Source of the DNA: Chara braunii
Taxonomy: Eukaryota > Streptophyta > Charophyceae > Charales > Characeae
Assembly (NCBI GenBank): GCA_003427395.1
Contig: BFEA01000007.1
Coordinates: forward strand, 2,069,091-2,100,310
Reading direction: 5' to 3'
DNA: 31,220 nucleotides
This document shows, one piece after another, positions 1 to 10,206 of this stretch; position 1 is the stretch's first letter, and every line of letters starts with the position of its first letter. Below the pieces are notes generated by a model. The model was not told where the DNA came from and searched no databases. It worked only from the letters and a program-made list of their open reading frames with translations. Made by a program: the position numbers and the translations under genes.

Positions 1-229
1 CCTTTGCTGAAAAACATGGCTTCGTTTTCAATGACTTCTTGTGTCTCTTTTTCTTTGCCTTCCTTTTAAATAGGTGTTTGCTCTCTCCCATCCGGTCATG
101 CAACAGATGCACCTACATTGATCCGTTCTTCTTTTTCACTACGAGGACAACATAATTGACGTTACCGTGAAACGCACTTCTCCGCAATTACACCGACACC
201 CCGAAATGGCCGTACCAACACAGACCGCC

Positions 230-1508
230 TATTACAACTTCACATACCCGTCCTGGAACACACATTGCAAAATAGAACACCCTGTACATATTGTGGCGCA
301 TTAAAATGACCGTATAAAAAAAACTAGACAACATTGTGTTGCTGTAAAGGAAAAATCAAACCTCCACTCTGGACATATCCTCCTCAAGACACCCCTGCCT
401 CAGAAATCCTCAGCCTTTGGGAACGACACAACACAGGCCAGATGCCTGAGATCTCATTCTCGAATATTCAACAATTCTCTTTCTCTTACTTCACAGAGTG
501 TAAAAGAAATCCCACCACCTCCAGGTCGTGGTCCTGCAATGATATGTATTCAAGGACAATTGCAACACAAACTAGGATCTCTTCGCCCTCCTAACAATCA
601 ACCCCTGTTTTTGCTCAACTTTATATTTATGATCCGTACGATGGTGGCCATACCACTATCCTTCGTCTCAATCGTCTAAATTTCCCTGAAGATACACCGC
701 TCGCAACACTGATGCTCATTCGACGGCTGCTTCATAGACTACATAATCTACTTCTTCAATAAAATAGATATGTCCTTCATTTCATCACGATTTTTTAATT
801 TCCAGATAATATTATAAATACTTACTGAATTGTTATCAATCCGGACGCCTGACCAAGTGACGAACACGGACAACGATATAACAAACCAGAAGGTCTTTTG
901 GAACTCTGTTTGCTATTGGATGACAATATTAACAATCGAGAAATTATTATTCATGCATGAACTGGTGAGATCGAATCTATCCATCAAACTAATCGAGTTT
1001 TTGATCCCTTACACTATGTTCTTCTCTTTCCTTCAGGAGAAGACGGGTGGGCTGGTGAGATCGACGTTGCTCACGAATCAGAAATGCACCGAATAACAGC
1101 ATGCCAGTTTTACGCCTTTCATCTGAACACCAAATCTTCCGAATGAGATACATTTTTTCGTGCAAACAGATTGCTCCAGGAATACGTCTGCATGACATTT
1201 GCGAAAATAGAATCAGAACGCCTATTATATACTCGCACACATCAACGTGAGATTCACGCTAATACTACCAAAATCTCCATGACCAGGTGTTGCAGCATGT
1301 CAACGTTAATAACGTTGGCCGACGACCGATACTCCCTGCATCTTTCACAGACGGACCACGAGATATACATCGACGTTACTACGATGCAATGACCATTGTA
1401 CAGAAACTTGGATCACCAGATCTGTTCATCACTATAATAACAAACACACATTAGCCATAAATTGAACACGAACTCCTCCCGGAATAACAAGCAAACAATA
1501 GGCCTGAT
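230..1508 (+). pseudogene. Helitron RepHel N-terminal region, frameshifted
   Basis: Fragments in several frames match the conserved N-terminal part of Helitron proteins. They are a PCTYCGALK segment near 280-305, a CCCKGKIKPP segment near 340, and a segment reading GPAMICIQGQLQHKLGSLRP near 530-590. These are followed by a FAQLYIYDPYDGG block near 610-650, a DPLHYVLLFPSGEDGWAGEI block near 1005-1060, and QEYVCMTFAKIESERLLYTR near 1175-1235. A final block similar to GRRPILPASFTDGPRDIH lies near 1318-1370. The CxxC-type cysteines suggest the usual zinc-binding N-terminus. The reading frame changes at least four times, so no continuous protein can be made. Assignment rests on the order of these blocks and their continuation into the HUH domain; exact ends are uncertain. 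Confidence 0.75.
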
Positions 1509-2624
1509 TTGATCTCACGTGTATTCAAAGGCTATCTCCGACAACTAATAGATGATCTGCACCATAAACACATTTTCGGCCCTTCCACAGGATATATTTA
1601 TACAATTGAATTCCAAAAGCGTGGTTTGCCACACGCCCATATTGTTCTTTTTCTTGACCGATCTTATCAAATATCTACACATGAACAAATTGAAGAAATT
1701 GTCTCCGCAGAAATCCCGAGAAATCCTCTGCTTCGAGAACTTGTGTTAAACTTTATGATCCATAATCCATGAGGTGATTCAAATCCACTGCGATCTTGCA
1801 TGCATGAAGGCAAGTGTACTAGATATTTCCCAAAAAAATTTGCAGATAAAACATACCGGGATGATGAAACAGGATATCCAATTTACCGTCGCCGGAGCCC
1901 AACCGAAGGTGGTCTTCAGATTACACACAACCAACTTCACCTCGACAATTCGTGGATTGTACCATACAATCCATACTTGCTTCTTCGCTACAAATGTCAT
2001 ATGAACGTTGAAATCTGCGCATCGAACACTGCATGCAATTACCTGTTTGAGTATATCCTAAAAGGACCAAATCGAGCAATGGTCACCGAAATAACTGACC
2101 AAGCTAATGAGCTTCAAGTCTACCAAGACATGCGCAACATTGGTGTTGCTGAAACATGCTGGCGTATCTTCGATTTTGATATTTCTGAACGGTACCCAAC
2201 AGTCACTGCACTGCCCGTTCACACAGAAAATCGGCAACAAGTTTTCTTCCACCCTTCACATGCATACATTGCAGCTCTTGCACCTCCTCCTCATACACCA
2301 CTTACTGCATGGCTCAAATGGAATACTGAGCACTCTACTCTCTCGTCAAATATAAAACCGCTTTACAAAGACATGATCAATCTATTACGATATGACAAAG
2401 GCAAAAAACTCTGGATTTCGAGAAAATACCGCTCTCATTCAATTGGCCGTATATATACCATTCACCCGCATGCAGGTGACACTTTGTACATTCGGATGCT
2501 TTTAAATTCGCTGCATTCCCAAGATGCAGAGAGCTTCACACAACTCCGTACTGTTGCTGATCACATATACCCAACATTCCAAGCAACATGTCAAGCGCTT
2601 GGCTTACTAAATGATAACACATAA
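1509..2624 (+). pseudogene. Helitron HUH replication initiator (Rep) domain
   Basis: One frame runs from 1509 to a TAA at 2622, broken only by a TGA at 1770-1772. The HUH metal-binding motif is present as GLPHAHI (HAH at about 1632-1640), preceded by YTIEFQKRG, which is typical of Helitron Rep. After the stop comes a GKCTRYFPKKF block (~1812-1844) and then NYLFEYILKG (~2037-2066), whose two tyrosines four residues apart (codons at 2040 and 2052) match the paired catalytic tyrosines of Helitron Rep. In active elements these residues nick and covalently hold the DNA strand. The TGA falls where family members usually have a Pro-Cys-Gly, so a Cys to stop change is likely. All catalytic residues are still recognisable although the gene is dead. 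Confidence 0.88.
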
Positions 2625-3608
2625 TTCGACAGCATTCTAGATGACACGGCACTAACATCAAACGCTCCCATGATACGTGACCTTTTTGTTCACATTATCC
2701 TCCATTCTGAACCTGCCGATCCTGATACCCTCTTTGAGACGCACTGGCAGCAAATGACAGATGACTTCAACCGTCAATTTGTAGGTTTTCACATCCCACC
2801 ATAACTCCTCAAGGTCGCAGTTCTCCTTGGTATCGAACGTCGCATCCAAAAAGAAGGAAAATAACTCATTGACGTGGCTCTCACCCCTCCATCACCCACC
2901 GCCTGCGCTGATGCTACACGTCTCAACGATGTGCTACCGAGTACCAATTACCCGCGAGAAATTAAAGATGAATTGTCATATGACCAAGATGACTTGCACC
3001 ATACCCTTAAAATAAATGTTCAAAAACTGCGACCATCACAACGTTCGATTTACCGTGAGGTTGTTGGTGCTGTCGAAAATGGATGTTCACGCTGCATTTT
3101 CATTGACGTACCCGCCGGTACAGGGAAAACTTTCTGTTTGAATACGATCTTGGCCCGTATCCGCTCTCAAAATGTTGTTGCACTCGCCGTTGCTTCCAGC
3201 AGAATCGTTGCAACACTTTTCGACGGCGGTCGCACCTTCCACTCGCGATTCAAAGCACCTTTGACACCAACTGCTAGTTCCACACTTGACATTCCAAAAC
3301 AAACAGCCTTGGCTGAATTAACTTGTATGCTTGTTCTCATCGTTTGGGACGAAGCGCTGATGACAAACAAATATTACATTGAAACCCTCGAGCACACACT
3401 TCGAGATTTATGTTGTTTGAGCCTGCCTTTCGGCGGCAAAGTCATTGTCCTCGCTGGTGATTTCCGACAAATTCTCCCAGTCGTTGCACAAGGAACAAGG
3501 GCACAAACAATTGACGCCTGTCTTAAATCCTCGAGACTGTGGTCACATTTCAACCAATTTCACCTGACAGAAAACATGAGCATACTGAAATATGGTGACA
3601 CTTCTTAA
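2625..3608 (+). pseudogene. Helitron PIF1-type helicase, N-terminal half (motifs I-III)
   Basis: This continues the Rep frame after the TAA at 2622, with two further TAA stops near 2802 and 2862, and then 245 open codons from 2874. The linker block with RDLFVHIILHSEPADP (~2677-2724) is characteristic of Helitron helicases. Walker A is VPAGTGKT (3108-3131), where most relatives have G at the first position. Walker B-like VWDEA lies at about 3342-3356, and the SF1/PIF1 motif GDFRQILPVV at about 3456-3485. The helicase would unwind DNA 5' to 3' during rolling-circle transposition. A TAA at 3606 separates this part from the C-terminal half, which follows in the same frame. Confidence 0.9.
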
Positions 3609-4396
3609 ACAAGAGCTTATATACAATGGTTACTGGCACTTGGAAATGATACAATCCCCCCACCAGAAGAGGCTCCACCTGACGGTGTCCTTTTACCAGC
3701 AACTATGTGCCTCCATAATGGCACCCGCGAACTTATCGATTGGACGTTCCTTCATCTGAACACAAACGCAACAAACCCACTGTGGTTTGCAGACCGGCTT
3801 ATACTTTGTCATAAAAACAAACCGGCTATGGCAATTAATAACATTATTTGGGACACATTTCCGGGACAAGAATTTCAATCCTTGAGTGCAGATACTTTGA
3901 TCGACAATCATGATCACACCAACATTCCTGTTGAAACCTTTAACTCAATAGACATTTCATCATTGTCACCGCACAATCTCAAAATGAAATCGGGTATGCC
4001 ACTAATTTTGCTTCGGAATATTGCTACACGCAATAAACTGTGCAACGACACACGACTCATTTTGGACTCTGTCACCAACAACAGACTTATGCACCTCCGT
4101 CGCCTCCCAAATCTTCAGCCAGCATTGCTCCCCCTCTCTCACCACAATCGATGACAAATCACCCTTCCCTTGGCAACGACGTCAATTCCCGATCCGACCT
4201 GCCTTTGCGATTACAATCAACAAATCGCAAGGTCAAAGCATTGAACACGCAGGCATTGACCTCCAACAACCCGTTTTTGCACACGGTCAACTCTAAGGCG
4301 CTGCTTCTATAATTGGACGTCCACAACACATCCGATTTGCAATGCCCGGACCTGAATGTTACACAAAAAATGTCGTCTACAAACAAATCCTCGTAT
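3609..4396 (+). pseudogene. Helitron PIF1-type helicase, C-terminal half
   Basis: Directly after the TAA at 3606 the same frame continues with an IQWLLALGND segment, and then a long open stretch from 3705 to 4154. Conserved PIF1/Helitron blocks follow: ILCHKNKPAMAINN (~3810-3850), [20 protein letters not shown] (~3996-4055), then a frameshift near 4135. In the new frame come [18 protein letters not shown] (~4189-4242) and PVFAHGQL (~4270-4293). A TAA at 4294 replaces the tyrosine of the usual HGQLYVALSR motif. The tail NVVYKQIL (~4368-4392) is the normal Helitron protein end. One frameshift and two stops break this half. Confidence 0.88.
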
Positions 4397-4730
4397 GCCT
4401 TGCCTCACCTGGAGCAATACCAACATCTCCTCCCTCCCTCTCATGCAGAATTCCTCAGCTTCAAGACATTCATTCTCACAAAATCTCCAACAATATCGGT
4501 GAGTTCCTCTCCTCTACACTTTTATTCCATTTTCCGACATCTTCCCTTTTGTTTGTCTTTGTTTTTGCAAGTCTTGCATCTCCCGAAGAACGACAAAAAA
4601 CATGGACAACACCACTTCCAATCACAACAGCCTCAAATGACACCGCCCTCCTTCCACTTGACATCCCGCTAAGCACATCGTCACCACCTCCCTCCTTCGA
4701 AACCGCACCCTCACCTGATGACGTCTCCCA
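4397..4730 (+). other. Linker between RepHel tail and downstream ORF, with possible small intron
   Basis: Proline-, serine- and threonine-rich readings exist in two frames (for example 4342-4755 and 4313-4672) but match nothing I know. A GTGAGT at 4499 and a pyrimidine tract ending TTTTTGCAAG at 4571 would make a 73-nt intron of GT-AG type, a size common in fungi. Splicing would change the frame rather than clearly improve the protein, so this is only a suggestion. Confidence 0.25.
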
Positions 4731-5372
4731 ATGGACATCACAGAAAGACGCCTAACAGCAAGAAACATCGACGATGTTATTCAGCAAATCCTATGGGAAG
4801 ATTTCCTCATCACAGACCAAGCCATCTGCACACCAACTATTTTCTCTTACTTTGACAGCTACGCACATCAACGTGAACTAGAAGCAAACAAGCCGCCACC
4901 AACAAATCATCCCCAACAGACATATGTTCGCATGAAGGATTTCTTACACTGGCTTCTCTTCCACACACTCTCTCATACTCACGACACTACTGCAGGTCTT
5001 GCAAAATACAGAAATGACCGTATTGTCGACACAATCAACTGCCTCACTTTCCACAGATCCATTCTCATGCGCCAACCTCAATCTACACAATCTACCCTCC
5101 TTCATTCAAATGATTGGTGGCATCCTCTGTGACGCTTCGGCATAGCTAAAGCAGTCATCCAGATCCATAACATCCTCTCAACACGCCAGACATACATTTT
5201 ACATACCATCCATTTAGTGCGCCACACCTGGCAATACATAGATGATCTCATCCGTATCTACTATGACGGAGACAGACCTGCTGACCTCCCCTACACTATG
5301 TACCGCCAAACAATTGTCCAACAAGCTTTTCAATTGCTTGAAGCTCAAGAATGGACTAGGCGATCGTTCTAA
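4731..5372 (+). pseudogene. Unrecognised protein carried downstream of the Helitron helicase
   Basis: The frame opens at an ATG (4731) and runs 213 codons to a TAA at 5370, with a single internal TGA at 5130-5132. The composition looks like a real soluble protein: mixed charge, tryptophans and aromatics (for example QILWEDFLITDQ, FLHWLLFHT and the second-half segment HTWQYIDDLIRIYYDGDRP). No membrane segment, signal peptide or familiar motif is visible. It lies on the Helitron strand and shares its A/C-rich composition, so it is probably a second Helitron gene or captured cargo. Because the frame survives across 640 bp with only one stop, it was probably coding until recently. I do not recognise the family and assign no function. 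Confidence 0.5.
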
Positions 5373-5626
5373 CACTCCAATGCGGTGCTCTCTTACATGT
5401 CTCCACAGATACTGCCTGCCTTCTACAACATATATTTGCAACCGAAAATGAAGAATGACGCCCATCACTGACCCAAAAGCAAAACACGAAAAATGTCAGC
5501 AGAAAAGTCGAACACTGATCGAAGAATGGATTTTTCCAATCCAACTCTCTCCAAGTTCACGACAACCATACTAGACAATCCACAAGGATGAGAACGACAC
5601 AGAAAGAGAGACAACAAATTTCATTG

Positions 5627-5726
5627 GAGAAAAAAGAGGGACATAGAAAAAAAAAGAAAGGGAAAGAAAGAAAGAGAAAGAGAGAAAAAGAAAGAAAAAG
5701 AAAGAGAGAGAAAAAAAAAAAAAAAA
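5627..5726 (+). repeat. Purine-only low-complexity tract (GAAA/GA)
   Basis: About 100 bases that are almost all A and G, made of GAAA, GAGA and a terminal run of A. Open readings here on either strand (for example lysine/glutamate-rich or phenylalanine-rich) are artefacts of the simple sequence. Confidence 0.95.
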
Positions 5727-5893
5727 TTGTCATTCGGTTTTCGGCCCCGAACCTACTCTTACATGCCGATTTGATATCATTCACTTTCAACCCCCAAGCG
5801 TTTTCTTACTGTGTGATACTGTTTACCCTCTCTACTACGCTCTGGTCGCAGTCACCAAAGAAAATAGGAGCTTCTTAGAACTTTGACATAAGG

Positions 5894-5896
<3 letters not shown>

Positions 5897-5934
<38 letters not shown>
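5897..5934 (+). repeat. (GA)19 microsatellite
   Basis: A perfect GA dinucleotide run followed by more degenerate GAAA sequence to about 6000. Confidence 0.97.
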
Positions 5935-5938
<4 letters not shown>

Positions 5939-5999
5939 AAGAGAAAACAAGAGAAAGAGAGAAAAAACCTGTTTGCTACCGTTGAAAAAGAAAAAAAGA

Positions 6000-6570
6000 G
6001 ACGAACAACAAAGATACATATGTTGAATACCTCTTTCCTATCATTCGACTTTCAGTCCCGAGCCTATTCTTACTGTTTACTGATGTTTACCCTCGCTGCT
6101 GCCCTCTTGACACTCTGTCGCGGGCATGGCCCGCGACGCACCTTTACTTGTAATAATTATAATAAAACCGAATGTATGTTAGCGGAATCTTCGGTCAAGC
6201 ATAAGGGGAAAAAGAAATAAAAAATGATAAATATAATATTATTAATACTATCATTATTAATCAAAATAACGATCAACAATAATAATGATAATAAATAACA
6301 CATACAGACTCCCTTCCCGATTTCGATACGGTCAAGAAGAAGGTACATTCACTTTCAAGGTTTTGATCAGTATTTTCACTCGGAGGTAAGAGTTTTCTCT
6401 ATTTCTCTCTATTTCTTCCTTTTTTTTTTTCTTTTTTTTTTTTTTACCTTACTGGCCTGTGTTTGACTAGATATCAATAGAATAATATCTTCTTGGTAAT
6501 AGCGATCACGGGGCTTAATGATTATTAGATGCATAGTTATACAAGTCGAAGGAACTTACCTCTGTTGATC
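6000..6570. other. AT-rich intergenic DNA with simple tracts
   Basis: Contains an A/T-rich stretch of AATAAT/ATTATT type at about 6145-6300 and a T run at 6421-6445 interrupted by one C. Two short paralogous phrases, ending in S-Y-C and a valine- or leucine-rich stretch, occur at about 5788-5850 and 6043-6100 (CCC..AGCGTTTTCTTACTGT and TCCCGAGCCTATTCTTACTGT), suggesting a ~255-bp diverged duplication. No supported gene. Confidence 0.5.
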
Positions 6571-6630
6571 TGATTCCTTTTGATGTCCTATCGAGTGATA
6601 TCGCCGAGGAAAATGAACTCCTTCACGAGA

Positions 6631-7311
6631 TATGTTCCACAGTACACGTCGAAAGCATTACCTCTATCGACTGCGACCAAATTGTCGAGCGGGTGGGTCT
6701 TTCCCTTTCCTCCTTGTCTGAATCTTTCCTCTCCCACCAAGTGTCCTCTTATCACCTCGCCTCCTTTTCTCATTCCTTTTCCACCCGCGTGCTACTCGCT
6801 CTTGCCCCCGTGACTTTCTGATCTTTGTTAGCCCTCCTTGCTTTCTTTGCGTCTTTGTCAGATATCTCATTCTTTTTCTGTTATCGGCTCGCAGTTAGCG
6901 CACTAACATTCCTTCTCGTACGCCTTTGTTTTCCAGTTCGTGCATGTCTCATCCTATATGAGCGCTTACCATATGCTCCACATTACACGCCGAAAACACT
7001 GCCTCTATCGACTGCGACCAGATTGTCGAGCGAAAGAGTCTTTCCCTTTCCTCCTCCTTTGAATCTTTCATTTCCCACCAAGTGTCCTCTTGTCACCGCG
7101 CCTCCTTTTCTCATTCCTTTCCCACCCGCTTGCTACTCGCTTTTGCCCCCGTGACTTTCTGATCTTTATTAGCCCTCCTTGCTTTCTCTGCGCCTTCATC
7201 AGATATCTCCTTCCCTTTCTTTCATCCGCTCGCAGCTAGCGCACTAACATTCCTTCGCGTACGCCTTTGTTTTCCCGTTCACACTTGCCTCATCCTATAT
7301 GAACGCTTACC
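6631..7311 (+). repeat. Tandem duplication of a 341-bp unit
   Basis: Unit 1 spans 6631-6971 and unit 2 spans 6972-7311. Both begin TATGyTCCACA and end with a GAGCGCTTACC or GAACGCTTACC sequence. Landmarks such as CCTCTATCGACTGCGACC (6661 and 7002) are offset by exactly 341. In the first 130 bp the differences are mostly transitions. Both copies keep the same ~50-codon pyrimidine-rich open reading ending in CYSLLPP and a stop, but the product is low complexity and I do not call it a gene. Confidence 0.92.
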
Positions 7312-8300
7312 AACTCGGGCTTCGTCCGTGACTTTCCCCGACCTTGCTTCTGCGAGCGTCGGTGAACTTCCACCATAACTTGTTAGTCTCCCTAGGTCGA
7401 GAAACCTGCCCTTCACATCTGGGCAGATTCAATTTTTGTGTTCACATAGGAGGTGAAAATACTTACGTTAGTAGTCAGAATACAGAGGTTAGGATTATCT
7501 ACGCTTTAAGTTAGTTAGTTCACTCTACTCCAACTGTCTCAACACTCACATAGGTGTACCTGTGTTACATGTTTTGTCCTCATAGTTCATGTTTGTTCAC
7601 CGGTTTCCTTTTGACTTCGTGAACTTTATCCTTATCCTAGGCAGTATTCCAACCCTACGAACTATCGGACTAAAACTCAGTTGCGCCTTGTGCGGGCAAC
7701 TGTCGGGTTTCAGCCACGTGCAGGTGCCGAAATCCTCATTTCTAATAATCTCACACATAATCTACAAGTCACGGGTTCAAGCCTTGCTTGATCGAAGGCG
7801 GAGTTTTTAAAGGGTCATGTCTACCTTGTTTTTTCATCAAAAAGAGCTTGCCCAGATGGCAGGATGGACTGGATCCCCGTACCTTCGGCTTATGGATCCG
7901 CACCTGTACCTACTTGGCTAGCTCTTAGTTTGGTTAAGATAGGAAAAACCCTGCCATATGTAGAGTACATGGTTTGGTTTTACGGGCATAACAAATTTAT
8001 GGCCTGCCTTTTATGGTTAGTCTAGGCCGGCATCGGTCGTCGCTGCCTGGTATGGTAGGGATTATGTTTTTCCTTATCTGCCCCGACCGCATGGTCGGGG
8101 TTATATTAATTTTTCAAGTTTGTTTTTGAGTCTAGGCTAGGAGTGCTCCTTTCAGTTTCTTTTTCCATCTGCGGGTTTGACGTCCTTAAGCTAAAACTGA
8201 TTTATTTTGTGTTACTGCTTGAACTTTTGACCGTTTTTAGATCGTACCCCTTGCATCCCGCGCTACCCTTCTCAGACCTCGCGACCAAAGTCTTTTAACT
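7312..8300. other. Non-coding DNA, no gene seen
   Basis: No ORF with convincing protein character. The stretch has mixed composition and resembles decayed retrotransposon or LTR sequence, but I found no terminal repeats. A strong hairpin at 8081-8100 is listed separately. Confidence 0.5.
8081..8100 (+). other. Perfect 8-bp GC hairpin followed by T-rich DNA
   Basis: CCCCGACC, loop GCAT, GGTCGGGG, followed by TTATATTAATTTTTC. It looks like an intrinsic terminator but the context is eukaryotic, so it is recorded as a structural element only. Confidence 0.7.
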
Positions 8301-8870
8301 TTTATTAACCCTTATCATTTACCGTACGCATTGTGTTAACATTTGTGGTCACTTAGCATCCCGGCCTCAGCGGTCGAGGAATCCGTCTCACGGTACTGTC
8401 GAGCGCATTGGTCTTGCACCGCACGAAACGGGGCAGGACCCTTCCGGCCGTGTCACGCAGGAGTTGGTCTGATCCTCATCGCGAATACACATGGAACTTC
8501 CGCAAGCCGCTCTGACCGAGTGCACCAGCCATACCTCTCACGAGCCCCTGCGACAGGATAGGGCCTACACAAGGCACGACTTACCTCCACCTTACGGGAG
8601 TTGTCACCTCCCTTCGGTGGGCGTATCCCCGCCGAGCGACCAGTCCACAATACGAAAGTTAATCAATTGCAATCGCAGAGGTGGACCAGCCGAGGGCGTT
8701 TCTCCTTCGTTGTAGCATAGGTGGTACGTGTGGTTTTACTCCTCTATCGGACCCTCTCGCGAACTGAAGTCTTGGGGGGTTCAGGTCCCAAGTGCGACTC
8801 GTCGCTGGTCGACTAGGACGCATCCCACACTCCACGCGTACACCACTCTAAAGACATAAAAATAAAAATA
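8301..8870. other. GC-richer non-coding DNA, no gene seen
   Basis: Several short overlapping ORFs of 65-74 codons exist on both strands but none has recognisable motifs. The sequence has many short inverted repeats typical of this window and could be LTR-like. No supported function. Confidence 0.4.
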
Positions 8871-8885
8871 CACACACACACACAC
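8871..8885 (+). repeat. (CA)n microsatellite
   Basis: Short perfect CA run followed by CGTACATAAAACG. Confidence 0.9.
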
Positions 8886-8963
8886 GTACATAAAACGACA
8901 CAGAACAAACAACGAGACACACTCTACACTCCTACTAGTCCCTTAGTAACCATCCCATAACTC

Positions 8964-9248
8964 TCCGATGCAGAAATCGGATAGGCGTCGCGTGTTAGCC
9001 TTAGTATAAAACCGCACTAACGCAGGGCTAACTCATATCGACTCGAAATGCAAGCATACACAAGCAGACACAATGATGGCGTACTATATGGTACCCATAC
9101 TCATGCAGTCCTCGTTAATCTCGAGGGTCGCATTCGACACTCAAGTATCGGCTGACACGCCTTGAGGGAATGATCTCTCGACGTTGGACAACCGCCAAGT
9201 GCGGTTGAGAACCACACCCTCTTCTGCACCCTGCGGAGAGTGGGTGGT
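8964..9248. other. Cluster of five hairpins in 285 bp
   Basis: Five inverted repeats follow one another. TCCGAT/ATCGGA is at 8964-8981, and GTTAGCC (8994-9000) pairs with GGCTAAC (9026-9032). CTCAAG (9140-9145) pairs with CTTGAG (9161-9166). CAACCGC, loop CAAGT, GCGGTTG is at 9189-9207. A near-perfect 12-base arm pair lies at 9211-9222 and 9237-9248. No ORF explains the stretch. Confidence 0.6.
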
Positions 9249-9379
9249 ACACAGGTTCATATCTGTGTTGTTAATCGTCTCTTATTGCCCTGAAGACCAG
9301 CTCCATCATCTAGGGCCTCGAGAGAAATCAAGGGGGATGACTTTGACGGTTGCCAAGGACTACAACGTCTTACTATAAA

Positions 9380-10200
9380 AACTATAAAAGCAAAGGATAA
9401 AAGAGGATCTCTCTTTTCTCTCAAAAACATAATCTGTTTAGCCCTTACTCGCGGTCACAGTAGGTCGCGCGAAACACTCAAAACATATTTATTTATATGT
9501 AGAGATAGGGTTATAAATATGTGACGATCACTTCTCACAATCAGAGTGAGACTCCTCTCATCTATATATATATATATATATGTATGTGAGCGCAGACAGT
9601 CGAATCCAAAGTCCGAATCACCAAACATATCTACAATCACATCAAAGATTCAACCAATAGTCCATACACTGCACGGGGTCAACTTCAACCATTCTGTGCA
9701 CTCACACCCCTCGCTTTAGCCATTCAAGCCTCACTCTTGTGCAAACTCCTCAAAATAAAATACTCAATAGTTTTCTTTAAATGGTCATTCAAATAAAGTC
9801 TGGACGGAAACACAACAAAACAGTTCAAATCACAAGGCTAAAGCCTTTAGGTTGAGTGACAAAAGTGAATTGGAGTTGAGTCGTAAACCGACAAATCGGC
9901 AATCGACTTGTTATCAATGATAACAGAAGAGGATCCTCTTGGGATCAAGCTGAATCTAGTCCAAATCCTGAATCGAGTGTCCAAAGAAGGCCTGTGTCAT
10001 AAAATAGGTCAATGCCCAAGCTAAATCATCAGTGTATGGGGAGTGAATCTCCCTAACACATTCTCACCTAAGGTCCACCTACAAGCTAAGCCTAAGCCTA
10101 CCTCTAAGCCAGTGCCCAACGCAATGTAGAACTATGACAGTATCTTCCCTATTCAGGGTGGATTACCACAATTGCCACCTATCAAAATATAGTCCAACTC
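9380..10200. other. AT-leaning non-coding DNA with a short (TA)n run
   Basis: A (TA)n run lies at 9563-9581. I see no coding potential or clear repeats otherwise. The stretch leads into the tandem repeats at 10.2 kb. Confidence 0.5.
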
Positions 10201-10206
10201 CTTTAA

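Larger units (their letters stand above)
230..5560 (+). mobile_element. Degenerate autonomous Helitron (rolling-circle transposon)
   Basis: A single RepHel-type polyprotein can be followed along the plus strand from about 230 to 4396, with the Helitron domain order: N-terminal cysteine-rich region, HUH replication initiator, PIF1-family helicase. Helitrons move by a rolling-circle mechanism using HUH nicking and helicase unwinding. From about 1509 to 4130 the protein stays in one frame, broken by scattered stops; upstream of 1509 there are several frameshifts. An additional unknown ORF follows at 4731-5372. I could not find a convincing 5' TC end or a 3' hairpin plus CTRR end, so the outer limits are guesses; the left end may lie outside the window. 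The strand is A- and C-rich and G-poor, unlike the purine-rich strand at 17.5-26 kb. Confidence 0.85.

Noticed and set aside
5557-5878. ORFs across the GAAA tract on both strands
   Set aside because: Their length is produced by simple sequence free of stops; the products are Lys/Glu or Phe/Ser runs.
7735-7800. GGTTCAAGCC word resembling a tRNA B box
   Set aside because: No pairing T-stem and no A box at the right distance.
8081-8118. Bacterial intrinsic terminator
   Set aside because: All other evidence in the window is eukaryotic, so a Rho-independent terminator call is not justified.
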